Below, in pieces: positions 44,822 to 53,252 of a DNA stretch of 64,000 nucleotides (position 1 is the first letter of the stretch; the number at the start of each line of letters is the position of its first letter). The stretch is from the NCBI RefSeq assembly GCF_003751085.1, contig NZ_RJJY01000001.1, forward strand, positions 4,774,001 through 4,838,000, in the 5' to 3' direction. The stretch comes from Micromonospora sp. Llam0. Lineage in GTDB: Bacteria; Actinomycetota; Actinomycetes; Mycobacteriales; Micromonosporaceae. The position numbers and the translations under genes were made by a program. The notes under the pieces are model-generated. The model saw only the letters and a program-made list of their open reading frames with translations, ran no database searches and was not told the origin of the DNA.

Positions 44822-46240
44822 TCAGGAGAAGGTCAGCAGCAGGTGGTTGACGGCCAGCGCGGTCGCCGCCTGCCCGGCCAGCCACCAGCGGCGTGCGCTG
44901 GCCGGCAGGTGGGCGGTGGCGACCAGCAGCCACACCACGAACGGCAGCCAGATCCGCTCCACCTCGGCCTTGCTCAGCCCGGACAGGTCGGCCGCGACGA
45001 TCGCGGCGGCCGCCGTCAGCGGTAGCACCACCGTCGGCCGTGCGGCGGCCCGCAACCCGGCGAGCAGCCGTCGCCCGCGCGGCGCGCCGGCCGGCTCGGT
45101 CGGGGCGGCCGGTACCGTCGACGCGGCCTGCCGTACCGCCTGCCGGGCCGCCCCGACCGTGCGCCGCAGTGCCGGCCCGACGACCAGGCCGGCGGAGAGC
45201 AGCATCGCCGCCAGGTTGGCCCACACCCAGTAGCTGTACGGACGTTCGGCGGCCCAGCCCTGGTAGTACCGCTCGACGACCAGCTGATAGCCCTCCCACC
45301 ACCAGAAACCGGCGGCGGTGAAGACGACCACGACGGCGGCCACCCCGGTGCCGGCGATCAGCAACGCCGGCAGGAACCGGCCGGGCCGCATCGCCAGCAC
45401 CGCCAACGCCAACGCCCCGACCAGCACGAACCCGTACGACAGGTAGAGCGCGAAGCCGAGCAGCAGACCGCCGGTGAGCAGCGCCGCCGGGTGGCGGGCG
45501 GCCAGCAGGGCCAGCCCGGCGGCGACCACCCCGGTGAACACCCCGTCGCCGGACGAGCCGATCCACACCGCGCCGGGCAGCAGCACCAGGAACGGCAGTA
45601 CGGTGCGGGCGGCGTCCTCGGCGCCGAGCCGGCGCAGCGTCGCCGGCACGCTGACCACCATCGTCGCGCCGATCAGGATGCAGGCCAGGCCGGCCGCGGT
45701 GCCACCGCCGAGGCCGATCCGGTCCAGCCAGACGAAGACCAGCAGCGCCCCCGGCGGGTGGCCGGCGGTGTGCGTGGACCAGGAGCCGGGCTGGAAGTCG
45801 ATGATCCGGTCGCTGAACCCGGCCAGCATCACCGGGATGCTGGTGATCCGGTGCACCTCGTGCAGGTACTCGGCCTGGTTGGTGAGGCGTTCGGTGACCC
45901 CGGCGGTCCAGCCGTCGATCAGGGCCAGCGACAGAATCCAGGCCACCGCGACGAGGTACCCGACGCCGAGCAGCCGGCCCCAGCTGGCGCTGCGCGCCCA
46001 CCGTACCCCCCAACCGACGACCACGACGGCGACCACGACGGCGAGCGGCGTGCCCCAGCCGACGTGCGGACGCCAGAACGCGTACAGCGGCGCGGTATCG
46101 GCGTAGAGTCCGACGCCACGCCGGTTGAGCACCACGCCGACGACGACGGCGGCGGCGATCAGCGCCAACTCGACCCCGAGCACGATCAGGTCGGCGCGGC
46201 CGGACCGCCGGGTTACGGGTTCTGGTGGTGTCATGGCCAC
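44822..46240 (-). CDS. Polytopic membrane protein, GT-C glycosyltransferase-like
   Basis: 472 residues with about 12 membrane helices. The long extracytoplasmic loop after helix 3 carries DGWTAGVTERLTNQAEYLHEVHRITS and FSDRIIDFQPGSWSTHTAGHPPGALL, which with the Arg/His/Asp motifs resembles GT-C mannosyl/arabinosyltransferases using polyprenyl-phosphate sugars. The GT-C call is not certain because the canonical DxD/ExD motif in loop 1 is not clear. The start may be ATG 46234 or 46240. It is convergent with the epimerase gene, divergent from the GT2 gene. Confidence 0.75.
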   Translation of the reverse strand: MAMTPPEPVTRRSGRADLIVLGVELALIAAAVVVGVVLNRRGVGLYADTAPLYAFWRPHVGWGTPLAVVVAVVVVGWGVRWARSASWGRLLGVGYLVAVAWILSLALIDGWTAGVTERLTNQAEYLHEVHRITSIPVMLAGFSDRIIDFQPGSWSTHTAGHPPGALLVFVWLDRIGLGGGTAAGLACILIGATMVVSVPATLRRLGAEDAARTVLPFLVLLPGAVWIGSSGDGVFTGVVAAGLALLAARHPAALLTGGLLLGFALYLSYGFVLVGALALAVLAMRPGRFLPALLIAGTGVAAVVVVFTAAGFWWWEGYQLVVERYYQGWAAERPYSYWVWANLAAMLLSAGLVVGPALRRTVGAARQAVRQAASTVPAAPTEPAGAPRGRRLLAGLRAAARPTVVLPLTAAAAIVAADLSGLSKAEVERIWLPFVVWLLVATAHLPASARRWWLAGQAATALAVNHLLLTFS

Positions 46241-46288
46241 TGGACGGTACGGCCTGCGCCGGCGCCCGGGCCGGGCAACGGCCGGACC

Positions 46289-46331
46289 GTAACCCTCCGG
46301 TAAGAATTGCCGCCTGTAAGACTTCCGTAAG
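46289..46331. promoter_or_regulatory. Paired GTAA direct repeats with 11-bp phasing
   Basis: GTAA occurs at 46289, 46300, 46316 and 46327. The pairs 46289/46300 and 46316/46327 are each 11 bp apart, i.e. on the same DNA face. CCGTAAC..GGTAAG and CTGTAAG..CCGTAAG are typical in spacing of OmpR/PhoB-type response-regulator boxes. It lies 48-90 bp before the GT2 start, so it probably controls the GT2-methyltransferase operon and perhaps the divergent GT-C gene. Confidence 0.5.
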
Positions 46332-46378
46332 CGCGGAACGCCACCCGGTCAGGGACGGTTCGTCCTAGCGTCGGCGGT

Positions 46379-47053
46379 ATGCCGACACCGATCGACGTGG
46401 TGCTGCCCTGCCTCGACGAGGCAGCCGCCCTACCGGGCGTACTCGCCGCGCTGCCGCCCGGCTACCGGGCGGTGGTGGTGGACAACGGGTCCCGGGACGG
46501 GTCCCCGCAGGTGGCCGCCGCGCACGGCGCCCGGGTGGTGCACGAGCCCCGGCGCGGGTACGGGGCCGCCGTGCACACCGGCCTGCTGGCCGCCGAGACC
46601 GAGCTGGTCTGCGTGCTCGACGCGGACGGGTCGTTCGACCCGGCGGAGCTGCCGGCGCTGGTGCGGCCGGTGGCCGACGGGCACGCCGAGCTGACCGTGG
46701 GACGCCGCCGGCCGGTGTCGGCGCGGGTCTGGCCGTGGCATGCCCGGGCCGGTACGGCGCTGGTCGCGGCGCTGCTGCGACAGCGTGGCGTACCGCTGCG
46801 GGATTTGAGCCCGATCCGGGTGGCCCGCCGCGAGGCGCTGCTGTCGCTCGGCGTCACCGACCGGGCCTTCGGCTACCCGTTGGAGCTGATGATCCGGGCC
46901 GCCGGTGCCGGGTGGCGCATCGTCGAGCTGGACGTGACGTACGCGCCCCGGGCGGCCGGCACCCGGTCGAAGGTGTCCGGCTCGGTACGCGGCACGCTGC
47001 GGGCGACCCGCGACTTCGGCCGGGTGCTGCGCACCGTGGACGGTGCCCGGTGA
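46379..47053 (+). CDS. GT2 family glycosyltransferase (dolichol-phosphate mannosyltransferase-like)
   Basis: 224 residues. VLPCLDEAAALPGVLAALP and AVVVDNGSRDGSPQVAAAHG show the GT-A nucleotide-binding fold; the metal-binding DxD is in VCVLDADGSFDPAELP (~85). The catalytic-loop equivalent RDLSPIRVARREAL and YPLELMIRAAGAGWRIVELDV follow. No membrane helix, so a cytoplasmic polyprenyl-phosphate or glycolipid glycosyltransferase. ATG 46379. The stop overlaps the next gene's GTG by 4 bp. First of a three-gene operon. Confidence 0.9.
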   Translation: MPTPIDVVLPCLDEAAALPGVLAALPPGYRAVVVDNGSRDGSPQVAAAHGARVVHEPRRGYGAAVHTGLLAAETELVCVLDADGSFDPAELPALVRPVADGHAELTVGRRRPVSARVWPWHARAGTALVAALLRQRGVPLRDLSPIRVARREALLSLGVTDRAFGYPLELMIRAAGAGWRIVELDVTYAPRAAGTRSKVSGSVRGTLRATRDFGRVLRTVDGAR

Positions 47054-47817
47054 CCGTCCTGCTGGTGATGGCGAAGGCACCGGTGGCCGGGCGGGTGAAG
47101 ACCCGGCTCTGCCCGCCGGCCACCCCCGGCCAGGCCGCCCGGATCGCCACCGCCGCGCTGCTGGACACGATGGACGCGGTCCGGACGACCGGAGCGGTGA
47201 CGCCGGTGCTGGCGCTGGCCGGCCGGTTGTCCGACGCCGACGCGTACCCGGGGGCCGCCGAGGAACTGATCGTGGCGACCGCCGGCTGGCGGGTACTGCC
47301 GCAGCGCGGGGACGGGTTCGCCGACCGGCTGGCCAACGCGCACGCCGACGTGGCGGCGGCGTACCCGGGCCGGCCGGTGCTGCAGATCGGGATGGACACC
47401 CCGCAGCTGACCGGCGCGGCGTTGACCGCCGCCGTCGAGACGCTGACCGGTGCCGGTGGGGCGCCGGCCCAGGCGGGTGGGGTGCGGGCCGGCACCGGCG
47501 CGGTGCTCGGTTGGGCGGCCGACGGCGGCTGGTGGGCGCTGGGCCTGACCGACCCCCGGCACGCCGAGGTGCTGCGGCGGGTGCCGATGTCGACCCCGCA
47601 CACCGGCCGCGACACCTGGTCGGCGCTGCGCGCGCGAGGGTTGCGGGTCGCACCGCTGCCGGTGCTACGCGACGTCGACGAGTGGCCGGACGCGCTGACG
47701 GTGGCCGACGCCGTTCCCGGCAGCCGGTTCGCCGACCAGGTGGCGGCGGTGGGCGTACCGGCCCTGGCCCGGACACCGGTGACGGTGGCGACGCCTGCGG
47801 CTGGGGCACGGCGGTGA
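47050..47817 (+). CDS. TIGR04282-type nucleotidyl/glycosyltransferase (CofC-like)
   Basis: 255 residues from GTG 47050, which overlaps the GT2 stop (GTGA). The GT-A-like MobA/CofC fold is recognised from VTVLLVMAKAPVAGRVKTRLCPPATP at the N-terminus, LQIGMDTPQLTG (DxP metal-binding motif at ~117) and TAGVLGWAADGGWWALGL-like segment (GAVLGWAADGGWWALGL). Related to 2-phospho-L-lactate guanylyltransferase, but the actual substrate of this subfamily is not established. Its stop overlaps the next GTG by 4 bp. Middle gene of the GT2 operon. Confidence 0.88.
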   Translation: MTVLLVMAKAPVAGRVKTRLCPPATPGQAARIATAALLDTMDAVRTTGAVTPVLALAGRLSDADAYPGAAEELIVATAGWRVLPQRGDGFADRLANAHADVAAAYPGRPVLQIGMDTPQLTGAALTAAVETLTGAGGAPAQAGGVRAGTGAVLGWAADGGWWALGLTDPRHAEVLRRVPMSTPHTGRDTWSALRARGLRVAPLPVLRDVDEWPDALTVADAVPGSRFADQVAAVGVPALARTPVTVATPAAGARR

Positions 47818-48488
47818 CCGCCAGCGTGCCCGGCCGGTACGCGGCCGACCACGGCTTCGCCGCCGCGCTGCTGGCTCCGGCTTCCGGCGGGCACTGGCTG
47901 GTGCAGGGTGACGGGGTCCGCTGGCAGCTGCCGGTGGAGCGCTGGCACGGTCCGGTGGAGCCGACGGCCGACGCGGTGGTGGCCCGGTGCTGCGGTCCGA
48001 CCCTGGACCTGGGGTGCGGGCCGGGCCGGGTCACGGTGGCGTTGACCCGGGCCGGGGTGACGGCGGTCGGGGTGGACGTGTCGGCCCGGGCGGTGGCGCT
48101 GACCCGGGCCCGGGGCGGGGTGGCGATCCACCGTGACCTGTTCGACCGGTTGCCCGCCGAAGGGCGGTGGCGGCACGCCGTGCTGCTGGACGGCAACATC
48201 GGCATCGGCGGTGATCCGGTGGCGTTGCTGCGCCGGTGCCGGTCGTTGCTGCATCCGCAGGGCACCCTGCTGGTGGAGCTGGATCCGCCCGGGGTCGGGC
48301 TGTGGCGCGGGTACGCGCACGTGGTCAGCACCGCCGCCCGGGGCCGGCCCCGGCTGGGGCCGGCGTTCCGGTGGGCGCGGCTGGACACCGACGCGGTACG
48401 GGCCGCCGCGACCGCCGGTGGGCTGACCGTCCGGGAGGTGTTCCGCGACGCCGGCCGGTGGTTCGGTGAGCTGACGGTGTCGCGGTGA
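47814..48488 (+). CDS. Class I SAM-dependent methyltransferase
   Basis: 224 residues from GTG 47814 (GTGA overlap with the CofC-like gene). SAM-binding motif I TLDLGCGPGRVTVAL (~63-75), motif II VGVDVSARAVALTRAR, and a motif IV-like HAVLLDGNIGIGGDP. A WLVQGDGVRWQLPVERWHG lead-in is typical of the group. The substrate is likely a lipid or small molecule linked to the two upstream enzymes. Last gene of the operon; ends 4 bp before the convergent glutaredoxin-fusion gene. A true hairpin between them is not seen. Confidence 0.88.
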   Translation: MTASVPGRYAADHGFAAALLAPASGGHWLVQGDGVRWQLPVERWHGPVEPTADAVVARCCGPTLDLGCGPGRVTVALTRAGVTAVGVDVSARAVALTRARGGVAIHRDLFDRLPAEGRWRHAVLLDGNIGIGGDPVALLRRCRSLLHPQGTLLVELDPPGVGLWRGYAHVVSTAARGRPRLGPAFRWARLDTDAVRAAATAGGLTVREVFRDAGRWFGELTVSR

Positions 48489-48492
48489 GCGG

Positions 48493-50145
48493 CTACCGGC
48501 CGCCGTCCGACACCGGAGCGTCCGGCAGCGGGTAGCGCAGCACCAGTGGGTCGGTCGGCAGACCGTGCCGGGTGAGGAACTCGCGTACCTGTGGTTCGAC
48601 GGCCGGGCCGGTCAGCGCGGCGAACCGTTGGACCATCGACGCGACCGCGCAGACCACGGCGAGCTCGACCAGCTCGTCTGCGTCGTAGTGGTCGATGGTC
48701 GGCTGCACCTGCCGCCGGGGGGTCACCAGCGGCACCTGGGCGGAGAGCCAGGCCAGCCGCAGCGCCGCGCGTTCCCGTTCGTCGAAGACACCGCCGTCGT
48801 CGGCACGGCCGGTGGCGGCGGCCACGCAGCGGTCGATCCGGGCCACCGCGTCCGGCCGGTCCGGGGCGGCGGTGAAGGCGAGGTAGCCTTCGGCCGCGGC
48901 CAGGTAGGCGTGGTCCCGGGCGACGGCCGACACCCGGGCCATCAGGTGCTTGAGGTCGGCGGGGATCCGGGAGTGTGGCCGGTCACGCATCAGTTCGACG
49001 TACAGGTGACAGTGCCGGCGGCGCTGCGCGGCCGGCCAGGCCCGCACCCAGGCCGGGACGAAACCCAGCTCGCGTTCGGCGTAGGCGTCCGGGTCGCCGA
49101 CCAGTTCGTCGTAGCCGGCCATCAGCTGCGGCAGGGTCGGTCCGCCGGACGGCAGCTCGTGGTCGAGGTTGCGCGGGTTGGTGTCGCCGACCGCGTGCCG
49201 GCCGGCGGTCACGCCCCGGGCACTGGCCGTCGCCGCCCAGTCGCCCTCGATTTCCAGGCCGACCAGGTCGTTGAACACGTTGAGGAAGCCGAACGACGCC
49301 ACCACCATGGTGAGCGCGTCCATCCTGACCTGGGCGTCCCCGTCGCCGTGGCGGGCCTGGTCGACGGTGTCCCGGACCTTCGCCAACGCCTGCGGGGTGA
49401 CGGCGTTGCGGGTGGCCCGGGCCGCCAGGTCGGTCAGGGCGGCCTCGTGCGGCCCGACCGCGCTGTCCGGGTCCGCCGGGCCGGTCGCGCTGTCCGGGTC
49501 CGCCGGGCCGGTCGCGCCGGGCACGGCGACGGCGTGGGTCATGCAGTACGAGCAGCCGTGCGCGCGGGACGTGGCGTAGGCGACCTCGGACATCACCGCC
49601 CGGCCGAGCCGCTGTCCGCCGGCCTGCACAGCTGCCGCGTTCTGGCAGTAGACGAACAGCTTGTACGCTGCCGGCCAGCGATGCAGGTAGGCGAAGGTGT
49701 TGGGCCAGAAGCCGAAGAACCTGCGGTACATGTGCAGGATCGGCCAGGTCTGCGGGTCGGGGTCGTGGGTGCCGTCGCTGGTGGGGATGACAGTGGACAG
49801 TGCGAGGTCGGCCGCGCCGTGGGCCAGCTCGTCGTCGGTGTGCCCGTCGAGGTCCAGGTCGCCGCGGTGTGGTGCGGTGGTCAGGGCGGCCAGCCGGCCG
49901 GTCGTGGCCAGCCGGTCCAGGTCGTCGGCGCTGCCGACGTGGTAGTCGCCGAGAAAGATCTGCGGGACGGTGTACGCACCGGAGAAGTAGGCGCTGGCGT
50001 TCGCGGTGCGGGCGTCGGCCGTGACGTCGTACGGCTGGAAGTCGATGCCTTCGCCGGTGAGCGTCCGCTTGGCGCGGGCGCAGAAGACACAGCCGGGCTT
50101 GGTGAACGCGTGCACGGTCGGTCGGGTGGGCAGGTACGGGTGCAC
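48493..50145 (-). CDS. Glutaredoxin-AhpD/CMD fusion oxidoreductase
   Basis: 550 residues from GTG 50145 with AAAGGAGG upstream. N-terminal glutaredoxin domain (~10-85) with active site CVFC in FTKPGCVFCARAK and cis-Pro VPQIFL. It is followed by an AhpD/carboxymuconolactone-decarboxylase-like helical domain with a second CxxC in AHGCSYCMTHAVAV (~200), plus a second, less obvious helical repeat to the C-terminus. A 24-bp repeat encodes two ATGPADPD units at ~215-235. Likely a thiol peroxidase or peroxidase partner that recycles through its own glutaredoxin. Divergent from a TetR gene with a palindromic operator, so probably TetR-controlled. Confidence 0.85.
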   Translation of the reverse strand: MHPYLPTRPTVHAFTKPGCVFCARAKRTLTGEGIDFQPYDVTADARTANASAYFSGAYTVPQIFLGDYHVGSADDLDRLATTGRLAALTTAPHRGDLDLDGHTDDELAHGAADLALSTVIPTSDGTHDPDPQTWPILHMYRRFFGFWPNTFAYLHRWPAAYKLFVYCQNAAAVQAGGQRLGRAVMSEVAYATSRAHGCSYCMTHAVAVPGATGPADPDSATGPADPDSAVGPHEAALTDLAARATRNAVTPQALAKVRDTVDQARHGDGDAQVRMDALTMVVASFGFLNVFNDLVGLEIEGDWAATASARGVTAGRHAVGDTNPRNLDHELPSGGPTLPQLMAGYDELVGDPDAYAERELGFVPAWVRAWPAAQRRRHCHLYVELMRDRPHSRIPADLKHLMARVSAVARDHAYLAAAEGYLAFTAAPDRPDAVARIDRCVAAATGRADDGGVFDERERAALRLAWLSAQVPLVTPRRQVQPTIDHYDADELVELAVVCAVASMVQRFAALTGPAVEPQVREFLTRHGLPTDPLVLRYPLPDAPVSDGGR

Positions 50146-50199
50146 GATAGAGCCTCCTTTGGCTGCGGTTACCGGGCCCCGGGGCGCTTCGTTGAGCAT

Positions 50200-50229
50200 A
50201 CACTCATTGAGTTTTTACTCAACGAGTGT
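50200..50229. promoter_or_regulatory. TetR operator, near-perfect palindrome
   Basis: ACACTCATTGAGT (50200-50212) and ACTCAACGAGTGT (50217-50229) are reverse complements with one mismatch around TTTT. It lies between the divergent glutaredoxin-fusion (start 50145) and TetR (start 50251) genes, as expected for an autoregulating TetR repressor that also controls its neighbour. Confidence 0.7.
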
Positions 50230-50250
50230 GGGTCGAGGATGTGGAGGACC

Positions 50251-50934
50251 ATGGCAACCAGTCGGCAACAGGCCGCCGAGCAACGGCGACGGCAGCTGCG
50301 TGAGGTCGCGGTACGCGTCTTCGCCCGGCAGGGCTTCGCGGCCACCACCACCAAGCAGCTCGCCAAGGAGGCCGGCGTCGCCGAGGGCCTGCTGTTCCAC
50401 TACTTCCCCACCAAACTCGACCTGCTCAAGGACGTGGTCTCCGAGTACGGCGGCTACCGGCTCGCGATCGGCGACGTCCTCGACCCGCTCGACCCGAACG
50501 ACCCCCGGACCGCACTGGCGGCGTACTGCCGGTCGCTCCTCGCCCACCTGCGCGAACACGCCGACCTGATCGCCGTCCTGGCCGGGGAGAGCCAACTCGA
50601 CAGCGACCTGTCGAGCGTGTTCTGGGACGTGGTTGGCGACATGCGGGCCGGTCTGGCCGGGTGGCTCGACCGAGCGGTGCGGGCCGGCTCGGTACGCCCG
50701 GACGCCTCGACCACCGTCGCGGCGCACCTGGTCACCTCGACGCTGTCGATGTTCTTCCTGGAACACCGGCGGCTGCCGGAGCGGCAGTGGCGTACCCGGG
50801 CGGCAAAGCACGTCGCCGCCGTGGTGGACAGCACACTCGCCGGCATCGGCGCGGCACCGGCACCCGGCATCGGCGCTGCTGCGGCACCCGGCACCGCCGC
50901 CCGGGTGGCCCGCCCACCGGCACCACCGAGTTGA
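50251..50934 (+). CDS. TetR-family transcriptional regulator
   Basis: 227 residues, ATG 50251 after GTGGAGG. N-terminal TetR helix-turn-helix (~10-56: EVAVRVFARQGFAATTTKQLAKEAGVAEGLLFHYFPTKLDLLKDV). A helical ligand domain follows, and the C-terminal ~25 residues are an Ala/Pro/Gly tail (GIGAAPAPGIGAAAAPG) with a near-exact internal repeat. Probably represses itself and the divergent redox gene through the palindrome at 50200-50229. The inducer is unknown; an electrophile or peroxide would fit. Confidence 0.92.
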   Translation: MATSRQQAAEQRRRQLREVAVRVFARQGFAATTTKQLAKEAGVAEGLLFHYFPTKLDLLKDVVSEYGGYRLAIGDVLDPLDPNDPRTALAAYCRSLLAHLREHADLIAVLAGESQLDSDLSSVFWDVVGDMRAGLAGWLDRAVRAGSVRPDASTTVAAHLVTSTLSMFFLEHRRLPERQWRTRAAKHVAAVVDSTLAGIGAAPAPGIGAAAAPGTAARVARPPAPPS

Positions 50935-51007
50935 TCTTCGGTTGGTCGCAGACCGTCGTTCAGCCGGCTGACGCCCGGCGCTCACCACCGGGCGCGACGT
51001 TGCTCGG

Positions 51008-52924
51008 GTGACTGACGATCCCCTGCGTACCCACCAGCCGCGACACCCCGAGAACCCGCAGCGCGGCGCAGCGCCGGGCCGCCTGCAGCGGCGTTCCCTG
51101 CTGCAGGCGGCGCTCGTCGCGCCGGCCGCCGGCGCCGCCGCCACGCTGATCGACGCCCCCGCCGCCGCCGGCGGCGGCGGGCCGTTCGACCCGGCGAGCC
51201 CGAGGTTCGCGCTCGCGGTGCTGCCCGACACGCAGTACCTGTTTGACGCCGACAGCTCCGACCCGGAACCGCTGAAGGCCACCTTCCGCTACCTCAACCA
51301 GGAGCGGCGGGACGCGAACATCGCCTTCATGACCCACCTCGGTGACATCACCGAGCACGGCAGCGAACACGAGATCGACCTCGCCAGCGACGCCTTCCGG
51401 ACCATCGACGGCCGGCTGCCGTACAGCGTGCTGGCCGGCAACCACGACATCCGTGGCGGCGACGACCAGCGCGGCGACAGCGTCTACCTGCGAGCCTTCG
51501 GACCGCACCGGTTCACCGACACGCCGACCTTCGGCGGTGCCTCACCGGACGGCTACAACAGCTACCACGTCCTGCGCGCCGGCGGCCGGGACTGGCTGAT
51601 CCTGGCGCTCGACTGGCGGGCCTCCGACACCGGCCTCGCCTGGGCGCAGGGCGTCATCGACGCACACCGTACGCTGCCGGTGATCCTCACCACCCACGAC
51701 CTGGCCTGGGCCGACGATGCCGGTGCGGCCCAGCTGTCCGGCCACGGGCAGCGGCTGTGGGACCGGCTGATCCGCGACAACGACCAGGTCTTCCTCACCC
51801 TCAACGGCCACTACTGGCCGCCCGGGCGGACCACGCTCACCAACGCGGCCGGCCGCGACGTGCACGTGCACATCGCGAACTACCAGGACCGCTACTACGG
51901 CGGGGCCGGCATGATCCGGCTCTACCAGTTCGATCTGGTCCGCAACGTGATCGACGTGGAGACCTTCGCGCCCTGGTTCCTCACCCGGGATCCGGCCAAG
52001 CGGACGCCGCTGCAGGCCGAGACGGTCGAGCTGACCGGCCCGGTCGACCGGTTCAGCGTCGAGGTCGACTTCGCGGCCCGGTTCGACGGGTTCGCACCGG
52101 TGCCGCCGGCCGCGCCCCGGCCGCCGGTCGCGGTGCTGCGCCACACCACCGTCGGCTACTGGCGGTTCGACTCGGCCGGCTTCGGCGCCGGCACCGGCAG
52201 CCCGGTCACCGGCAACCCGGTGCTCGACGGCACCGTGGTGCGCGACCTCAGCGGCAACGGCAACGACCTGACCGTGGGCCGGATCGGCGCCGGCACCGCC
52301 GAGACGTTGACCTTCTCCGACGAGCACCACAGTGGCCAGCCCGCACACGCCAGCCTGCGCTTCGACGGCGGCAAGGGACCGGACCGGGGTGCCATCCTGC
52401 GGGCCGGCCCGGACGCGCCGATCAACAGCATGAAGTTCCGCGACGGCTACACCATCGAGGCGTTCGTCAAGCTGCCCGACCCGTACCAGGGCGACCACGC
52501 CTGGATGGGCATCCTGAGCTGGGAGGGGCGCAGCGGCGACGCCGGCAAGACCACCGGATGGTCCCCGCTGGAGTGCACCTGCAGCCTGAACATCTCCCCC
52601 GAGCGGTTCCTGCAGTACGTCGTCTACGCCGACGTGCAGGACGCCGACCCGACGTCGTGGAGCCACGCCCTGCCGCCCGGCCGGTGGATGCACCTGGCCG
52701 TGGTCAACGGCTCCGAGCAGACCGTCGTCTACGTCGACGGGTCGAAGATCGCCCGCAACCCCACCCAGCCCTCGACCGGGATCGCCACCCTCGGCCTGCC
52801 GTTCGTGATCGGCGCGACCTCGTTCGACCTGAGCTACGGGCAGGGCTTCTACGGCTGGATCGGTGACGTGCGGATCACCGCGAAGGCGCTGCGCCCGCAC
52901 CAGTTCCTGCACCCGTACGGCTGA
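51008..52924 (+). CDS. Tat-exported calcineurin-like phosphoesterase with LamG domain
   Basis: 638 residues from GTG 51008. A twin-Arg signal (LQRRSLLQAALVAPAAGAAATL, ~25-46). The metallophosphoesterase core has metal motifs LPDTQY (~73), THLGDITEHGS (~110), LAGNHDIRGG (~140), ILTTHDLAW (~220) and LNGHYWPPG (~265). A C-terminal Laminin-G-like domain (~375-630) begins YWRFDSAGFGAG and includes GYTIEAFVKLPD and QTVVYVDGSKIARN. An extracellular phosphodiesterase or phosphomonoesterase that binds a polymer by LamG; the substrate is unknown. Phosphate-starvation control is possible but no PHO box was seen. Confidence 0.92.
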   Translation: MTDDPLRTHQPRHPENPQRGAAPGRLQRRSLLQAALVAPAAGAAATLIDAPAAAGGGGPFDPASPRFALAVLPDTQYLFDADSSDPEPLKATFRYLNQERRDANIAFMTHLGDITEHGSEHEIDLASDAFRTIDGRLPYSVLAGNHDIRGGDDQRGDSVYLRAFGPHRFTDTPTFGGASPDGYNSYHVLRAGGRDWLILALDWRASDTGLAWAQGVIDAHRTLPVILTTHDLAWADDAGAAQLSGHGQRLWDRLIRDNDQVFLTLNGHYWPPGRTTLTNAAGRDVHVHIANYQDRYYGGAGMIRLYQFDLVRNVIDVETFAPWFLTRDPAKRTPLQAETVELTGPVDRFSVEVDFAARFDGFAPVPPAAPRPPVAVLRHTTVGYWRFDSAGFGAGTGSPVTGNPVLDGTVVRDLSGNGNDLTVGRIGAGTAETLTFSDEHHSGQPAHASLRFDGGKGPDRGAILRAGPDAPINSMKFRDGYTIEAFVKLPDPYQGDHAWMGILSWEGRSGDAGKTTGWSPLECTCSLNISPERFLQYVVYADVQDADPTSWSHALPPGRWMHLAVVNGSEQTVVYVDGSKIARNPTQPSTGIATLGLPFVIGATSFDLSYGQGFYGWIGDVRITAKALRPHQFLHPYG

Positions 52925-53014
52925 CCGGACGCCGCCGGCGGCTGGCGAGGTTCAGCCGCCGGCGATCGGGTCCGGCTCAGTGGTCGGTGGTCGACGTGAT
53001 GGCGCTGCCGTTGA

Positions 53015-53209
53015 GAACCCCCAGCGGCGGCGCGCGCGGGCGGTCGCCAAGGCCGCCTTCCTGGCCTCGCTGGAGCCGTTCCTGCTGGCCACCGACGACA
53101 ACCCGACCGGCGTGCCGCAGGAGGTCTTCGCCGGATCGACGTGCCAGCACTGATCCAGCACGGCACCGCCGAGGTCAACACGGCACTGCTCGCCTTCCTG
53201 AACAGCTGA
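53015..53209 (+). pseudogene. Alpha/beta-hydrolase (chloroperoxidase-type) remnant
   Basis: Two pieces of one hydrolase lie side by side. The first frame reads KAAFLASLEPFLLATDD then NPTGVPQEVFAG, matching the mid-section of non-heme chloroperoxidase/arylesterase-like hydrolases. After a join at ~53137 a shifted frame gives IDVPALIQHGTAEVNTALLAFLNS and a TGA at 53207. In intact relatives ~65 residues stand between VFxG and IDVPALI, and ~40 between HGTA and EVNTALLAFL; both stretches are missing. The Ser nucleophile and upstream half are also gone. Confidence 0.75.
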
Positions 53210-53252
53210 ACCGACCCTGTCGGGTCCCCGGCGCCGTGCCGCGGCCAACGCC

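Noticed and set aside
43626..46013. 795-codon minus-strand frame over the epimerase and membrane protein
   Set aside because: Crosses two real genes in shifted frames, and its composition is Arg/Gly-rich without motifs.
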